Assembly: GCA_029973955.1 (NCBI GenBank)
Contig: JARKQJ010000217.1
Location: 1-64,000 of the forward strand
Direction: 5' to 3'
DNA from: Paludibaculum sp.
GTDB lineage: Bacteria; Acidobacteriota; Terriglobia; Bryobacterales; Bryobacteraceae
Length of the DNA stretch: 64,000 bases
Position numbers and translations under genes: made by a program. Below are positions 16,854 through 25,495 of the stretch, piece by piece; position 1 is the stretch's first letter, and the number at the start of each line of letters is the position of its first letter. The notes under the pieces were generated by a model. The model had not been told where the DNA came from. It saw only the letters and a list, made by a program, of their open reading frames with translations, and did no database searches.

Positions 16854-18083
16854 CTAAGGCTGGCCCTCCTCGTCCGGTTGGTTGACGGCGGGTTGGGCGA
16901 GTTCCAGCGCAATGCCGGCGGCGTCCATCTTTTCGGCGATCATCGATCGCAGGCGGAACCACGGAAACTGCTCGCAGAATCCCCGCTCGCTGTCGTCGTA
17001 GCGAACGGTGGCATAGCGGCGGCGCGAGGCGTAGCCGGCCAGTTGGGCGGCGATTTCGTGGCAGGCGGACTCCATGCGATGGCGGTATTTCCGCACCGCG
17101 GCTTCGCGACGCGCGGCAAAGGCAGGCACGGGCCGCTGCTCGTACTTGTGGTCTTCGGACCAGCGCTGGAGCTGGCGGGCGTGAGCGGCCTGCCAGCGCC
17201 GCAGGTGATCGGCGTTGTAGATCCAGATGGCTTCTTTTCGCGCGTTGGAGGCGGTGAGCAGGCAGTCGCGCCGGGTGGCGACGGTCAGCACACCGGTGCG
17301 ATCGCGCACGGCGGCGGGCTGCTGCCTGGGCAGCCAGGCGGCCATTGAGAAGAGAATCGCCGAGCCCTCCTGCCTGAGGTAGGCTTCACCGGGCACGGCC
17401 TCTCCGGAGGCGATTAGCGCGGCCAGCCGGAGCTGTAGGCGAAACTGGGGTCCGCCCTTGAGGCGGAGGCGCAGCCGCTGCCCGCCGAGGCGCAGACTGA
17501 TCACGGTGACGCCATCCTGGCACTCCACCTGCCAGCCTTGTGCCGGCACGGGAAACGGAGCCGGGTAACGATAGTTGGGCAGCGCGGCGCCGCTGGTCCA
17601 AAGCACACGGTAACGGACCGCGCGGTACTTCCGCTGGCAGGCGCGCTCCAGGGTGGCTACGGTGGAGGAGGGGAGATCGGGGAAGCGCTGGCGGAGTTCG
17701 GGGTAGAGGTAGACGGAGGGCATCGGCGGCATCTCTTCGGCGCCGGTTCTACGGACGTCGCGAGCGTAGAGTTCCGTCATCATCCAGTTGCAGGCGGAGG
17801 TGGTCAGTTGCCAGGCCTGGCGCAGCAGAGCGTTGAGTTCGTCCCAGGTGCAATCGAGAGGAGAGGCGATGGGGAGGGCGATGGTGCGCAGCAGGTAGGC
17901 GCGGCCCCAGCACGAGGAGCAGTAGTAGCAGTCCGCATGGCGTTTCCAGCCGGAGGGTGTGCGCGGAATGCCGTTCAAGGTGGACTTCACATCGCGCGTG
18001 GCTGTGCATCCGGCGCAGACGACCGGCGCGGCCGCGGAAGGAGCGGGCAGGGGCTTCGAGGTGTCGCGCTGCCCATTCGTCAT
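16854..18083 (-). CDS. TnpB/Cas12-like protein lacking RuvC catalytic residues
   Basis: A 409-residue protein. The N-terminus has a Cys cluster (C23, C26, C52, C55, C58) that could bind zinc. The middle has the Tyr/Pro-rich RKYRAVRYRVLW and LPNYRYPAPFPVPAQ segments and a beta-rich block (about 185-250), like the WED part of TnpB. The C-terminal half follows RuvC order: strand GVLTVAT (264-270), basic helices (293-347), strand YATVRYDD (357-364), then PWFRLRSMIAEKMDAAGI (374-391), which matches the TnpB helix reading roughly W..fr.mleyKae..Gi. The expected catalytic Asp (GIDxG) and Glu (IEDL) are not present, and the protein ends before the zinc ribbon and third Asp. It overlaps the kinase gene by ATGA. 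Homology is by pattern only. Confidence 0.6.
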   Translation of the reverse strand: MTNGQRDTSKPLPAPSAAAPVVCAGCTATRDVKSTLNGIPRTPSGWKRHADCYYCSSCWGRAYLLRTIALPIASPLDCTWDELNALLRQAWQLTTSACNWMMTELYARDVRRTGAEEMPPMPSVYLYPELRQRFPDLPSSTVATLERACQRKYRAVRYRVLWTSGAALPNYRYPAPFPVPAQGWQVECQDGVTVISLRLGGQRLRLRLKGGPQFRLQLRLAALIASGEAVPGEAYLRQEGSAILFSMAAWLPRQQPAAVRDRTGVLTVATRRDCLLTASNARKEAIWIYNADHLRRWQAAHARQLQRWSEDHKYEQRPVPAFAARREAAVRKYRHRMESACHEIAAQLAGYASRRRYATVRYDDSERGFCEQFPWFRLRSMIAEKMDAAGIALELAQPAVNQPDEEGQP

Positions 18084-20845
18084 CGGAACTTCTCCACCAG
18101 CATGAGGTCGAGATTGGGCGGCCGCTCCAACTGCGTGAAGAGCAGCCGTCCGCCGTCAGGCGAAAGCGAGAGGCCCGCTTTCACCGGCTTTGGCGTCTGG
18201 TAGACCGCCCGGACGGTGCGGGAGGCCAGGTCATAGAAGCTCAGGAGATTGCCCTCGCGGGGTGGGGCCGGCGGCACAAACCAGACGCCGTCCGGAGAGA
18301 CCGTATAGTCGAACCCCGTGATGACCGGCAAAACCTCATCCGCGGCATCGGCGTCGGTCAACGACTTGCGCCGGACTTCGAAAGCACCGTGCGATTCGGT
18401 GGGTTTTGCAAGGTAATAGAGCCACTTTCCGTCAGGAGACTCACGAGGCATGAAGCCTTCTCCCAGCTTCACAGGCTCGCCGCTGGGGAAAGGCATCTGG
18501 CATATCTGGAATTGCGCGCCGCACTGGTAGTAGATGCGCTGCCCGTCGCGAGACCACTTCGGCAACATGCCGGCGGCGAGCCTGCGCGGCTTGCCGCCCG
18601 AGGCGCGGATGACATCGACTTCCCAACCGTCCGCGCGGCTGACGTCAAAAAGGATCCACTGGCCGTCGGGCGACCAGGCGGGGCTGCCGGGATGCGTGCC
18701 CTTGAAGGAGGTGAGCTGTGAACAGTCGGAAGAGTCGCTCCGGCACACCCAGATTTCGTCGGAACCGGAGCGGTTTGAGCCGAAGGCCACGCGGGAGCCT
18801 TCGGGGGAGAAGGCGGGGGAGAGTTCACTCCGGCTGGACTCGAACGACTTTACCGCGGCAGAGGTCACGCGGCCCGAGTGATCGAACTCCAGGGACCAGA
18901 TATGCGATTCTCCGTCCAACCGGGAGAACACCAGCCTGCCGCCGGCTGCGGCTACGTCGGACTCCACCGCCGCCTCGCCGAAAGTCAGGCGTGCGGCTCG
19001 CGACGAACCGGAAACCGGCACACGCCACAGACTGGAATCAGATCCGTAACCGGCCGCCAGGATGAGATCGCGCCCATCGGCGGACCAGGAGACGGACTGC
19101 ACGGGCCCGGTGACATCGGCATGGATTCGCCTTGGCAGGCCCCGCGCGGAGAGATCCGGGGAAAGCGCAAGCACCATCAGGCCCTCGCCGGTGCGGAGGA
19201 AGGCGATGGCGTCGCCGCCCGGCGAGAAGCGGGCGGCCGTGTCCAAGTTGGGAGAGTCCGGCGAGGTCAGCCGGCGAATTGCTCCAGTCTCGATGGCGAG
19301 CAAGGCGAGCCCTGCGCCCGAACTTTCGGAATCGGCAGTGGAGAACACCAGCCATTGGCCGTCCTTCGACCAATCCAGACAGTACCGGTGCCGGCCGCGT
19401 GCCGCGCTGGCGCCCAGCCTGCGTTCCATCCCGCCCAGAGCGGGAATGATGTAGACGCCGACCGATCTGTTGGGCTCCTGGCGCAGGAATGCGATCCAAT
19501 TGCCGTCGGGTGACCAGCGGGGCGAGACGTCGTCGGCGGGGTCCGAAGTGAGGCGGATGGGGTTGCCGGGCCCGATCTGCCTCACGTAGATGTCGCGGTT
19601 TTCCTCGCGCGGGCCATCCCAGGAGAACGCCACGCGGGACCCATCCGGCGAGAACGACGGACCCGTTTCGCTGCCCGGGTAGCTTGTCAACGGGAGGACC
19701 GAGAGTTCCGGCGCGCCGCGGGAGAATTGAAAGGCGGCCAGCACCAGCAGAACCACCATGCAGGCAAACGCCAGCCACCACCAGCGCAATTTGGATGGGG
19801 CCGCGGATACAACGGGCAGGGCCCGCGCCGCGTAGTCCAGTTCGAGTTGCAGATCGCGGGCGCTCTGCCAGCGGTCTTCCGGGTCCTTCTCCAGGCAGCG
19901 CTCCACGATGTGAGCGAAGGCCGGAGGCGACAGGCGGCCCACCTGGGCATCGGTGTTGAGCACAGACCGGGCCAACGCCTCGCGCGTCTCTCCGGCGAAG
20001 GGCCTTGCGCCGGCCGCCATTTCAAACAGGATGAGACCGAGCGCAAAGATGTCTGAGCGGTGGTCCACCGCGCCGCCCTGGATCTGTTCCGGAGCGAGGT
20101 AGGCGGGCGTGCCCAGGGCGGGGCGTCCGGGCGTGGGGACGGACGTTTCGCCGGCGGCCTCGAAGCGAGCTACGCCAAAGTCCAGCACCTTAATCCCGGA
20201 CTTCGTGCACATCAGATTGCCCGGCTTCAGGTCACCGTGCACGATGCCCTTGGAATGCGCGCACCACAAAGCGTCTGCGATTTGAGCCCCGCAGCGCAGC
20301 GCTTCGGCGGGCGGCAGCGGACCGCGCGCAAGGCGCTGGGCCAGAGTCTCCCCGTCGAGCAGTTCCAGGACGAGGTAGTTTTCGCCGATGTCATACAGCG
20401 TGCAGATGCGCGGATGATTGAGCGCGGCGATCGCCCGTGCTTCCCGCAGGGAGTGATCGCTGAAATGGGCATGCACCACCTTCAGGGCGACTGTGCGGCC
20501 GAGGCGGGTGTCCCGCGCACGGAAGACCTCCCCCATGCCGCCTCCCCCGATGCGTTCCAGAATCTCGTACGGTCCGGCCTTGGCGCCGGGAACGAGCGGG
20601 GGGCTGGAAGGATTGTCGAGCAGCGCTGCCGCCAGTTCCAACACCGGCGTTTCGAGTGGTCCCGCGGTGTCTTCCATCGCCAGCAGCGAAACCACCTCAA
20701 GGCGTAGCTCCGGGTCACCGGCGCACCTCTGTTCCAGTACCGCTTCGCGCTCAGGCCCGGGCAGGTTCGAGACGGCATGATAGGTCTCTTCCACCAACAC
20801 TAAGCGTTCTGGATCCAAGGACTTACCTGACCGAAAGAAGCTCAT
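18080..20845 (-). CDS. Membrane Ser/Thr protein kinase with TolB-like beta-propeller
   Basis: A 921-residue protein starting MSFFRSGKSLDPERL. Residues 1-85 are a helical N-terminus common to acidobacterial kinases. The kinase domain has a Gly-rich loop GGGGMGEVFRA (100-110), Lys122, catalytic loop HGDLKPGN (203-210; HGD rather than HRD), Asp222 of DFG, and APEQ. A transmembrane helix (WWWLAFACMVVLLVLAAF) follows at about 360. The rest is an extracytoplasmic propeller with repeated FSPDGSRVAF and WSPDGNWIAF motifs. It faces an ECF sigma gene across a 232-bp divergent region and its stop overlaps the TnpB-like start (ATGA). The frame continues upstream to 21031 without kinase-like sequence. Confidence 0.9.
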   Translation of the reverse strand: MSFFRSGKSLDPERLVLVEETYHAVSNLPGPEREAVLEQRCAGDPELRLEVVSLLAMEDTAGPLETPVLELAAALLDNPSSPPLVPGAKAGPYEILERIGGGGMGEVFRARDTRLGRTVALKVVHAHFSDHSLREARAIAALNHPRICTLYDIGENYLVLELLDGETLAQRLARGPLPPAEALRCGAQIADALWCAHSKGIVHGDLKPGNLMCTKSGIKVLDFGVARFEAAGETSVPTPGRPALGTPAYLAPEQIQGGAVDHRSDIFALGLILFEMAAGARPFAGETREALARSVLNTDAQVGRLSPPAFAHIVERCLEKDPEDRWQSARDLQLELDYAARALPVVSAAPSKLRWWWLAFACMVVLLVLAAFQFSRGAPELSVLPLTSYPGSETGPSFSPDGSRVAFSWDGPREENRDIYVRQIGPGNPIRLTSDPADDVSPRWSPDGNWIAFLRQEPNRSVGVYIIPALGGMERRLGASAARGRHRYCLDWSKDGQWLVFSTADSESSGAGLALLAIETGAIRRLTSPDSPNLDTAARFSPGGDAIAFLRTGEGLMVLALSPDLSARGLPRRIHADVTGPVQSVSWSADGRDLILAAGYGSDSSLWRVPVSGSSRAARLTFGEAAVESDVAAAGGRLVFSRLDGESHIWSLEFDHSGRVTSAAVKSFESSRSELSPAFSPEGSRVAFGSNRSGSDEIWVCRSDSSDCSQLTSFKGTHPGSPAWSPDGQWILFDVSRADGWEVDVIRASGGKPRRLAAGMLPKWSRDGQRIYYQCGAQFQICQMPFPSGEPVKLGEGFMPRESPDGKWLYYLAKPTESHGAFEVRRKSLTDADAADEVLPVITGFDYTVSPDGVWFVPPAPPREGNLLSFYDLASRTVRAVYQTPKPVKAGLSLSPDGGRLLFTQLERPPNLDLMLVEKFR

Positions 20846-21077
20846 GGGAGCGCTCCGGCGAGGGTGGCCCGGGTTGGACTGATGCTGATTCCGCCCACTA
20901 TTAGAAGACGCCGAATTTGGCCTCGTTGTTGCACTGCCCCCGGGCCAATTGTATGGATCACGGTCGAAGCTGGGCTCAGGCAAGACAAGGCGGAGCGGTT
21001 CCCTATCCATGCGGGCGGATTCCAGGGCCAAAAGCGGACATCGCCTTGCTATACTTTCGCCCAGAGGATGTACCTAA

Positions 21078-21653
21078 TTGAGTGGAGGTGAGTCAGCGGA
21101 AGTGACAGGGCTCCTGCGGTCCTGGGCCGCCGGAGACGATGGCGCGCTCAGCCGGCTGACGGAGCAACTGCTGCCAGAACTGAGGCGGATCGCACGCCGG
21201 TACCGGCGGGGCGAACGCGATGCGAGGGGGTTGGAAACCACCGCCCTGGTGAACGAAGTCTACCTGCGGCTCTTCGAGTTACGAGGCATCGACTGGCAGA
21301 GCCGGGGGCAGTTCTTTGCGCTCATTTCCACGCTGGTCCGGCACATTCTGGTGGACGCCGCGCGGCGTCATGCCGCCGCCAAGCGCGGGGGCGGCGTCCA
21401 GATTCTGAACCTGGATGCCGTGAACGAGCCGCTGACGGAACCGGACCGGCTGATCCTGGCCTTGGATGAGGCACTGGAGGCGCTGGCGCAGGCCGCACCG
21501 CGCCAGGCCCAGGTCGTGGAACTGCGTTACTTCGGCGGGCTCAACGAAGAAGAGACGGCGGAAGTGCTACAAGCGTCCGCCCGCACGGTGCGGCGGGACT
21601 GGCAGTTTGCGCGTGCCTGGCTGATGCGGGAGCTCACACACGGGCGACAGTAG
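21078..21653 (+). CDS. ECF-family RNA polymerase sigma factor (TIGR02999-like)
   Basis: A protein of about 191 residues. Sigma region 2 contains LLPELRRIARRYRRGER and TALVNEVYLRLFE. Region 4 contains LRYFGGLNEEETAEVLQASARTVRRDW, a helix-turn-helix. It resembles the acidobacterial and planctomycete ECF class often found near Ser/Thr kinases. The start is uncertain: TTG at 21078 gives a family-like N-terminus, while GTG at 21102 has a better ribosome-binding site (GGAGGTGA). A TATACT -10-like box lies at 21050-21055. It is divergent from the kinase and convergent with kdpE. Confidence 0.88.
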   Translation: MSGGESAEVTGLLRSWAAGDDGALSRLTEQLLPELRRIARRYRRGERDARGLETTALVNEVYLRLFELRGIDWQSRGQFFALISTLVRHILVDAARRHAAAKRGGGVQILNLDAVNEPLTEPDRLILALDEALEALAQAAPRQAQVVELRYFGGLNEEETAEVLQASARTVRRDWQFARAWLMRELTHGRQ

Positions 21654-21665
21654 TTCCGGGCCGGC

Positions 21666-22364
21666 TCACCTGGCGGCAGGGAGTTCGAAGCGATAACCGA
21701 CCCAGGGCTCAGTCAGCAGGTATTGCGGCTGTGAGGGATCCGGCTCGATCTTCTTGCGGAGCTGATTGATAAACACGCGCAGGTACTCCACCTGGTCGCC
21801 GTAGTCCGGCCCCCATACGGCTTGCAGCAGCTTGGTGTGGGGGATGGGCGTGCGCGGGTTGGCCGCCAGGTAGTGCAGCAGATCGTACTCCTTCGGGGTG
21901 AGGCGGAATTCTTTGTCGCCTTTGCGGACGCGCCGGGCCTGGAGGTCGATTTCGACGCCCTGCAGCCGGATCACTTCGCTTTCGCCGCCTTGCAGCACCG
22001 GCAGGCGGCGGAGCGCGGCGCGGATGCGGGCGAGCAGTTCCGGGGTGCCGAACGGCTTGGTGATGTAGTCGTCGGCGCCGGCATCGAGAGCTGTCACCTT
22101 GTCCTGCTCGGAGTTGCGGACGGTGAGCATGATGATGGCGGCGTCGGAGCCGCTGCGGATCTCGCGGCAGGCCGCCATGCCGCCCATGCCGGGCATGTTC
22201 ACGTCGAGCAGGACGAGGTCGAAGCGCTGCTCCCGGATCGCCAGGAGCGCGGCTTCTCCGGTTCTGGCGTCGAACACTTCATAGCCTTGCGCGGACAAGG
22301 TGGTCCGCAGCACCCTGCGGATCTGGGGTTCGTCGTCCACTACCAGAATGCGGCCCGTGCTCAT
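21666..22364 (-). CDS. kdpE: KdpE-like response regulator, OmpR family
   Basis: A 232-residue response regulator. The receiver domain begins MSTGRILVVDDEPQIRRVL, with the phospho-acceptor Asp in LVLLDVNMPGMGG and Lys in YITKPF. The C-terminal winged helix includes RLTPKEYDLLHYLAANP and VFINQLRKKIEPDPSQPQYL, highly typical of KdpE. The ATG at 22364 overlaps the kinase stop by ATGA, so both are made together. KdpE activates kdp operons at low K+. The kdp operon lies about 5 kb downstream. Confidence 0.92.
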   Translation of the reverse strand: MSTGRILVVDDEPQIRRVLRTTLSAQGYEVFDARTGEAALLAIREQRFDLVLLDVNMPGMGGMAACREIRSGSDAAIIMLTVRNSEQDKVTALDAGADDYITKPFGTPELLARIRAALRRLPVLQGGESEVIRLQGVEIDLQARRVRKGDKEFRLTPKEYDLLHYLAANPRTPIPHTKLLQAVWGPDYGDQVEYLRVFINQLRKKIEPDPSQPQYLLTEPWVGYRFELPAAR

Positions 22365-23833
22365 GGCTTCGCTCCCGACGCCAGCGGCAGCCGGAAGCAG
22401 AAGCTGGCACCCTGCCCGGCACCTTCCTCCACCCACAGATCACCGCCGTGCATCCGCGTGATCTCCCGCGCAATATGCAAGCCTAAGCCGCTGCCCGGCA
22501 CCTTGTGCAAAGTGCTGGGCCTCCGGTAGAACTTGTCGAAGACTCGCTCCCGGTCCCGTTCGGGGACGCCCGGGCCCTGATCTGAAATCCGCACCAGTAG
22601 GGTTCCGCCTTCCGCCCGGCACGTGCAACGCACCTGCGATTCCGCCGCCGAGTACTTCAAAGCGTTGTCCAGCACCTGCCGGATGGCGAGAACCATCAGC
22701 TCTCTGTCCGCGAGAATCGCCGCGGATTCGCCCGAATGCGCGACAATGCGCTCGGCGCCGCGCCCCTCGAAGCTCCGCCTGGCCAAATCCAGGAGTACCT
22801 CGCCGGCGGTTGGAACCCGGTTGAGCTTTACCTTGCCGGCATCGATCTCGGACATTTTCACGGCTTCCGTCACCAGTTGGCTGAGCCGGTCCGCCTCTTC
22901 GTCGATGATCGCCGTCAGCTCCTGCTGGTCATCCACGCGCTGCGGATCGATGGTCCGCAGCCCGGTCGCCGCCGCTTTGATGGAGGTCAAAGGGGTTTTG
23001 AACTCGTGCGCGATGGCATCGAGCAGAGTCGATTTGAACTCTTCGTTCTGCCTCGCCACCTCGGCACGGTTGGCTGCTTCCTCCGTCCTGACGCGCTCCA
23101 GCGCGATGGCCACCAGATTCAGCATCGACTGGACGGCTCCATCGGAGACGCGGTTTCCCACGGCGGCCAGCGCTCCAATCGGGCTGCCCCCCAGGCTGAT
23201 GGGCCAGATGTCCAACTGCTCCGAGTCATACCGTCGATGACTGCTGACCCGCACCACCTCCTCCATGCGCGCCTCTCCGTCCGCCACCTCTCCGGCGCCG
23301 CCCTGGAAGCTCTGCCCGGATTTTGCGTCCAGGATCGCCACGGCGTCCAGCTCAAAGACCTGTGCAATGGTTTGGGCCACCTGGGTTCCGATCGGCCGGA
23401 CCGCCTCCGTCAGCAGGATTGCGCGGCTCAGCGCATAGAGCTGTTCCGTCTCCTGTTGCCTCCTTTTCGCCTCCGCGGCCTGCACCTGAGCGCGATTCGA
23501 AAGGTGGCTGGCCACCAGGGCGGTGAGGAGGAATGTGAACAGCGCCACCCAGTTTTCCGGATCGGCTATGGTCAGCCGGCCCAGCGGCGGCAGGAAGAAG
23601 AAGTTGTAGCAGAGCATCGAGGCCAGCGAGATGAGGACGGACACCCGCAAGCCGCTGGTGGCCGCCACCCCCAGCACCACCATGAGGAACAGAAAGCCCG
23701 CCGTGGTGACATTCGCCCGCGGCAGGCTCGAACAGAAAAACGTCACCAGAGCCACGCCACCCAATCCCAACACGAGCCCGGAAAGCGAAAACGGCTTGCG
23801 GAAGATGCTGTTCATGACGGCGTCATCTTCCAT
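22361..23833 (-). CDS. KdpD C-terminal-type sensor histidine kinase (DUF4118)
   Basis: A 490-residue kinase starting MEDDAVMNSIFRK. Four closely packed membrane helices (about 15-110) form the DUF4118 domain of KdpD, followed by a GAF-like region (about 140-250), the H-box AHEFKTPLTSI (His276), and the HATPase with DQGPGVPERDRERVFDKFYR and GSGLGLHIA. The cytoplasmic ATP/Usp domain that normally precedes DUF4118 is absent. That part exists as two separate genes at 7768-9959. It overlaps kdpE by 4 nt. GGAG lies 11 nt before the chosen ATG. Confidence 0.92.
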   Translation of the reverse strand: MEDDAVMNSIFRKPFSLSGLVLGLGGVALVTFFCSSLPRANVTTAGFLFLMVVLGVAATSGLRVSVLISLASMLCYNFFFLPPLGRLTIADPENWVALFTFLLTALVASHLSNRAQVQAAEAKRRQQETEQLYALSRAILLTEAVRPIGTQVAQTIAQVFELDAVAILDAKSGQSFQGGAGEVADGEARMEEVVRVSSHRRYDSEQLDIWPISLGGSPIGALAAVGNRVSDGAVQSMLNLVAIALERVRTEEAANRAEVARQNEEFKSTLLDAIAHEFKTPLTSIKAAATGLRTIDPQRVDDQQELTAIIDEEADRLSQLVTEAVKMSEIDAGKVKLNRVPTAGEVLLDLARRSFEGRGAERIVAHSGESAAILADRELMVLAIRQVLDNALKYSAAESQVRCTCRAEGGTLLVRISDQGPGVPERDRERVFDKFYRRPSTLHKVPGSGLGLHIAREITRMHGGDLWVEEGAGQGASFCFRLPLASGAKP

Positions 23834-23849
23834 GGAAGCACACACTCCA

Positions 23850-23889
23850 AAGAAAAGTTCGCGCCGGAGCCGTGAAGCTCCGGCGCGAA
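23850..23889 (-). terminator. Intrinsic terminator after the beta-eliminating lyase
   Basis: A perfect 13-bp stem TTCGCGCCGGAGC/GCTCCGGCGCGAA (23858-23889) with loop TTCACG on the minus strand is followed by CTTTTCT. It ends transcription of the lyase gene just before the kdpD-like kinase gene on the same strand. Confidence 0.85.
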
Positions 23890-23913
23890 TCGGGACTGCG
23901 ATTCAGGTGCTCT

Positions 23914-25359
23914 TCAGCAGTTCGGGCCGAAGTCCTCAGCGTACTTGGCGGCCAGCCGCGGACCCCAGCCGCCGAGCGGCTTCATGCGGCCGGCGAAGAA
24001 GCGCAGCACCGGCGGCTCTTCGAAGAACTCCAGGCCGCCCACCATGTCGGCATGGGCCTTGATCCACTTCAGGCGGTCCACCGCGTATTCGAAGTGCGAC
24101 ATGGTGAAGATGCGCCGCGGCACGGCGAGCCGCACGAGTTCGAGATCCGAAGGGACGTCGTTGCCCTCGCGGTCGCGGTCCATTGAGACGGAGCCGCGCT
24201 CCATGCCGCGCATGCCCGAAGCGATATAGACCGCCGCGCACAGGGCGCCGGCCGGATACTGCGACTGCGGCACGTGCGGGATGAGCCGCGTGGCGTCGAC
24301 GTGGCAGGCCAGTCCGCCCGGCGGCGTCACCACGGGGATGCCTTCCTCCACGCAGCGGTTCACGAAGTATTTGATGGCATCGGCCGCCGAGCCGGCGATG
24401 TCCAGCTCCGTCATCTCGCGCATGCCCACCGCCATCGCCTCGATCTCGCGCGACGACATGCCGCCATAGGTAAAGAAGCCTTCGTAGACCGGCAGCCAGG
24501 GCCGGATGGCGTCATGCAGATCCTTGCGGTTTGTGGCGATCATGCCGCCGCGCACCGAGCAGGACTTGCGCGCCGACAGGTAGAGAATATCGGCCACTTC
24601 CATCATTTCGCGGATGATCTCTTTGATCGACTTGTCCGCGTAGCCGGCCTCGCGCTGCTTGATGAGGTAGGCGTTTTCCGAGATCAGGCTGCCGTCGATG
24701 AGCAGGAAGATGCCCAGCGGCTCCACCATGGCTTTGATCGCCTTGAGATTCTCCATCGAGAAGGGCTGGCCGCCCAGCAGATTGGTGGTCGCCTCCATGC
24801 GCACGAAGCTGATCTTCTCCGGCCCGTACTTTTCGATGCACTCTTTCAGGCGCGCCAGATCGATATTGCCCTTGAACGGATGCGTCGATTGGGTGTTCAG
24901 TGCTTCGTCGGCGAACAGCTCCAGCACGGTTCCGCCCACCAGTTCAAAGTGGGCGCGCGTGGTGGTGAAGTGGTAGTTCATCGGCACCACCTGGCCGGGC
25001 TTCACGAACGTTTTGGCGAGCAGGTGCTCAGCCGCGCGGCCCTGGTGCACGGGCAGCACGTACTTGTAGCCGAATACTTCCTCTACAGCATCGGTCAGGC
25101 GGTAGAAGCTCTCCGAACCGGCATAGGCGTCGTCGGCGTGCATCATGGCCGCCTGCTGGTTGTCCGTCATCGCGTTGGTGCCGGAATCGGTCAGCATGTC
25201 GAGGAAGATGTCGCGCGAACGGAGCAGGAAGGTGTTGTAGCCGGCCTGCTCAATGGCCTGCAGACGCTCGGCCGCGGGCGCCAACCGCACCCGCTGCACA
25301 ATGCGGATCTTGTGCATCTCGATAGGGATCTCTTTGCCGTTTGAGAGAAGAATACTCAT
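23914..25359 (-). CDS. Beta-eliminating lyase (tyrosine phenol-lyase / tryptophanase)
   Basis: A 481-residue PLP enzyme of the tryptophanase/tyrosine phenol-lyase family, full length for the family. Seen are MTDNQQAAMMHADDAYAGS near residue 64, VHQGRAAEH, the cofactor Asp in LLIDGSL, and the PLP Lys in SARKS (about residue 260). The C-terminal GMRGMERGSVS and VRLAVPRRIFT are closer to remembered tyrosine phenol-lyases (MERG, PRRVYT) than to tryptophanases (EIGS, PRAVYT). It would cleave Tyr or Trp to phenol or indole, pyruvate and ammonia. GAGG precedes the ATG. The unit is single, with its own terminator. Confidence 0.9.
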   Translation of the reverse strand: MSILLSNGKEIPIEMHKIRIVQRVRLAPAAERLQAIEQAGYNTFLLRSRDIFLDMLTDSGTNAMTDNQQAAMMHADDAYAGSESFYRLTDAVEEVFGYKYVLPVHQGRAAEHLLAKTFVKPGQVVPMNYHFTTTRAHFELVGGTVLELFADEALNTQSTHPFKGNIDLARLKECIEKYGPEKISFVRMEATTNLLGGQPFSMENLKAIKAMVEPLGIFLLIDGSLISENAYLIKQREAGYADKSIKEIIREMMEVADILYLSARKSCSVRGGMIATNRKDLHDAIRPWLPVYEGFFTYGGMSSREIEAMAVGMREMTELDIAGSAADAIKYFVNRCVEEGIPVVTPPGGLACHVDATRLIPHVPQSQYPAGALCAAVYIASGMRGMERGSVSMDRDREGNDVPSDLELVRLAVPRRIFTMSHFEYAVDRLKWIKAHADMVGGLEFFEEPPVLRFFAGRMKPLGGWGPRLAAKYAEDFGPNC

Positions 25360-25495
25360 TTATGCCTCGTGATACCCCCGCTGAAAGCGCAGGGAAGCGC
25401 CATCATATCACTGGACAGGGCATTCAGACCGGATTCCCCGCTTTGCGGCGGCCGTCAGAGGCGCCGGGAAAGAACGAATGGGAGAGTGCTTTCGC

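Noticed and set aside
16560-18100. Complete IS200/IS605-type insertion sequence
   Set aside because: There is no TnpA gene, no recognisable end hairpins or target motif, and the gene is translationally fused to a kinase, so it is not a mobile element in its present form.
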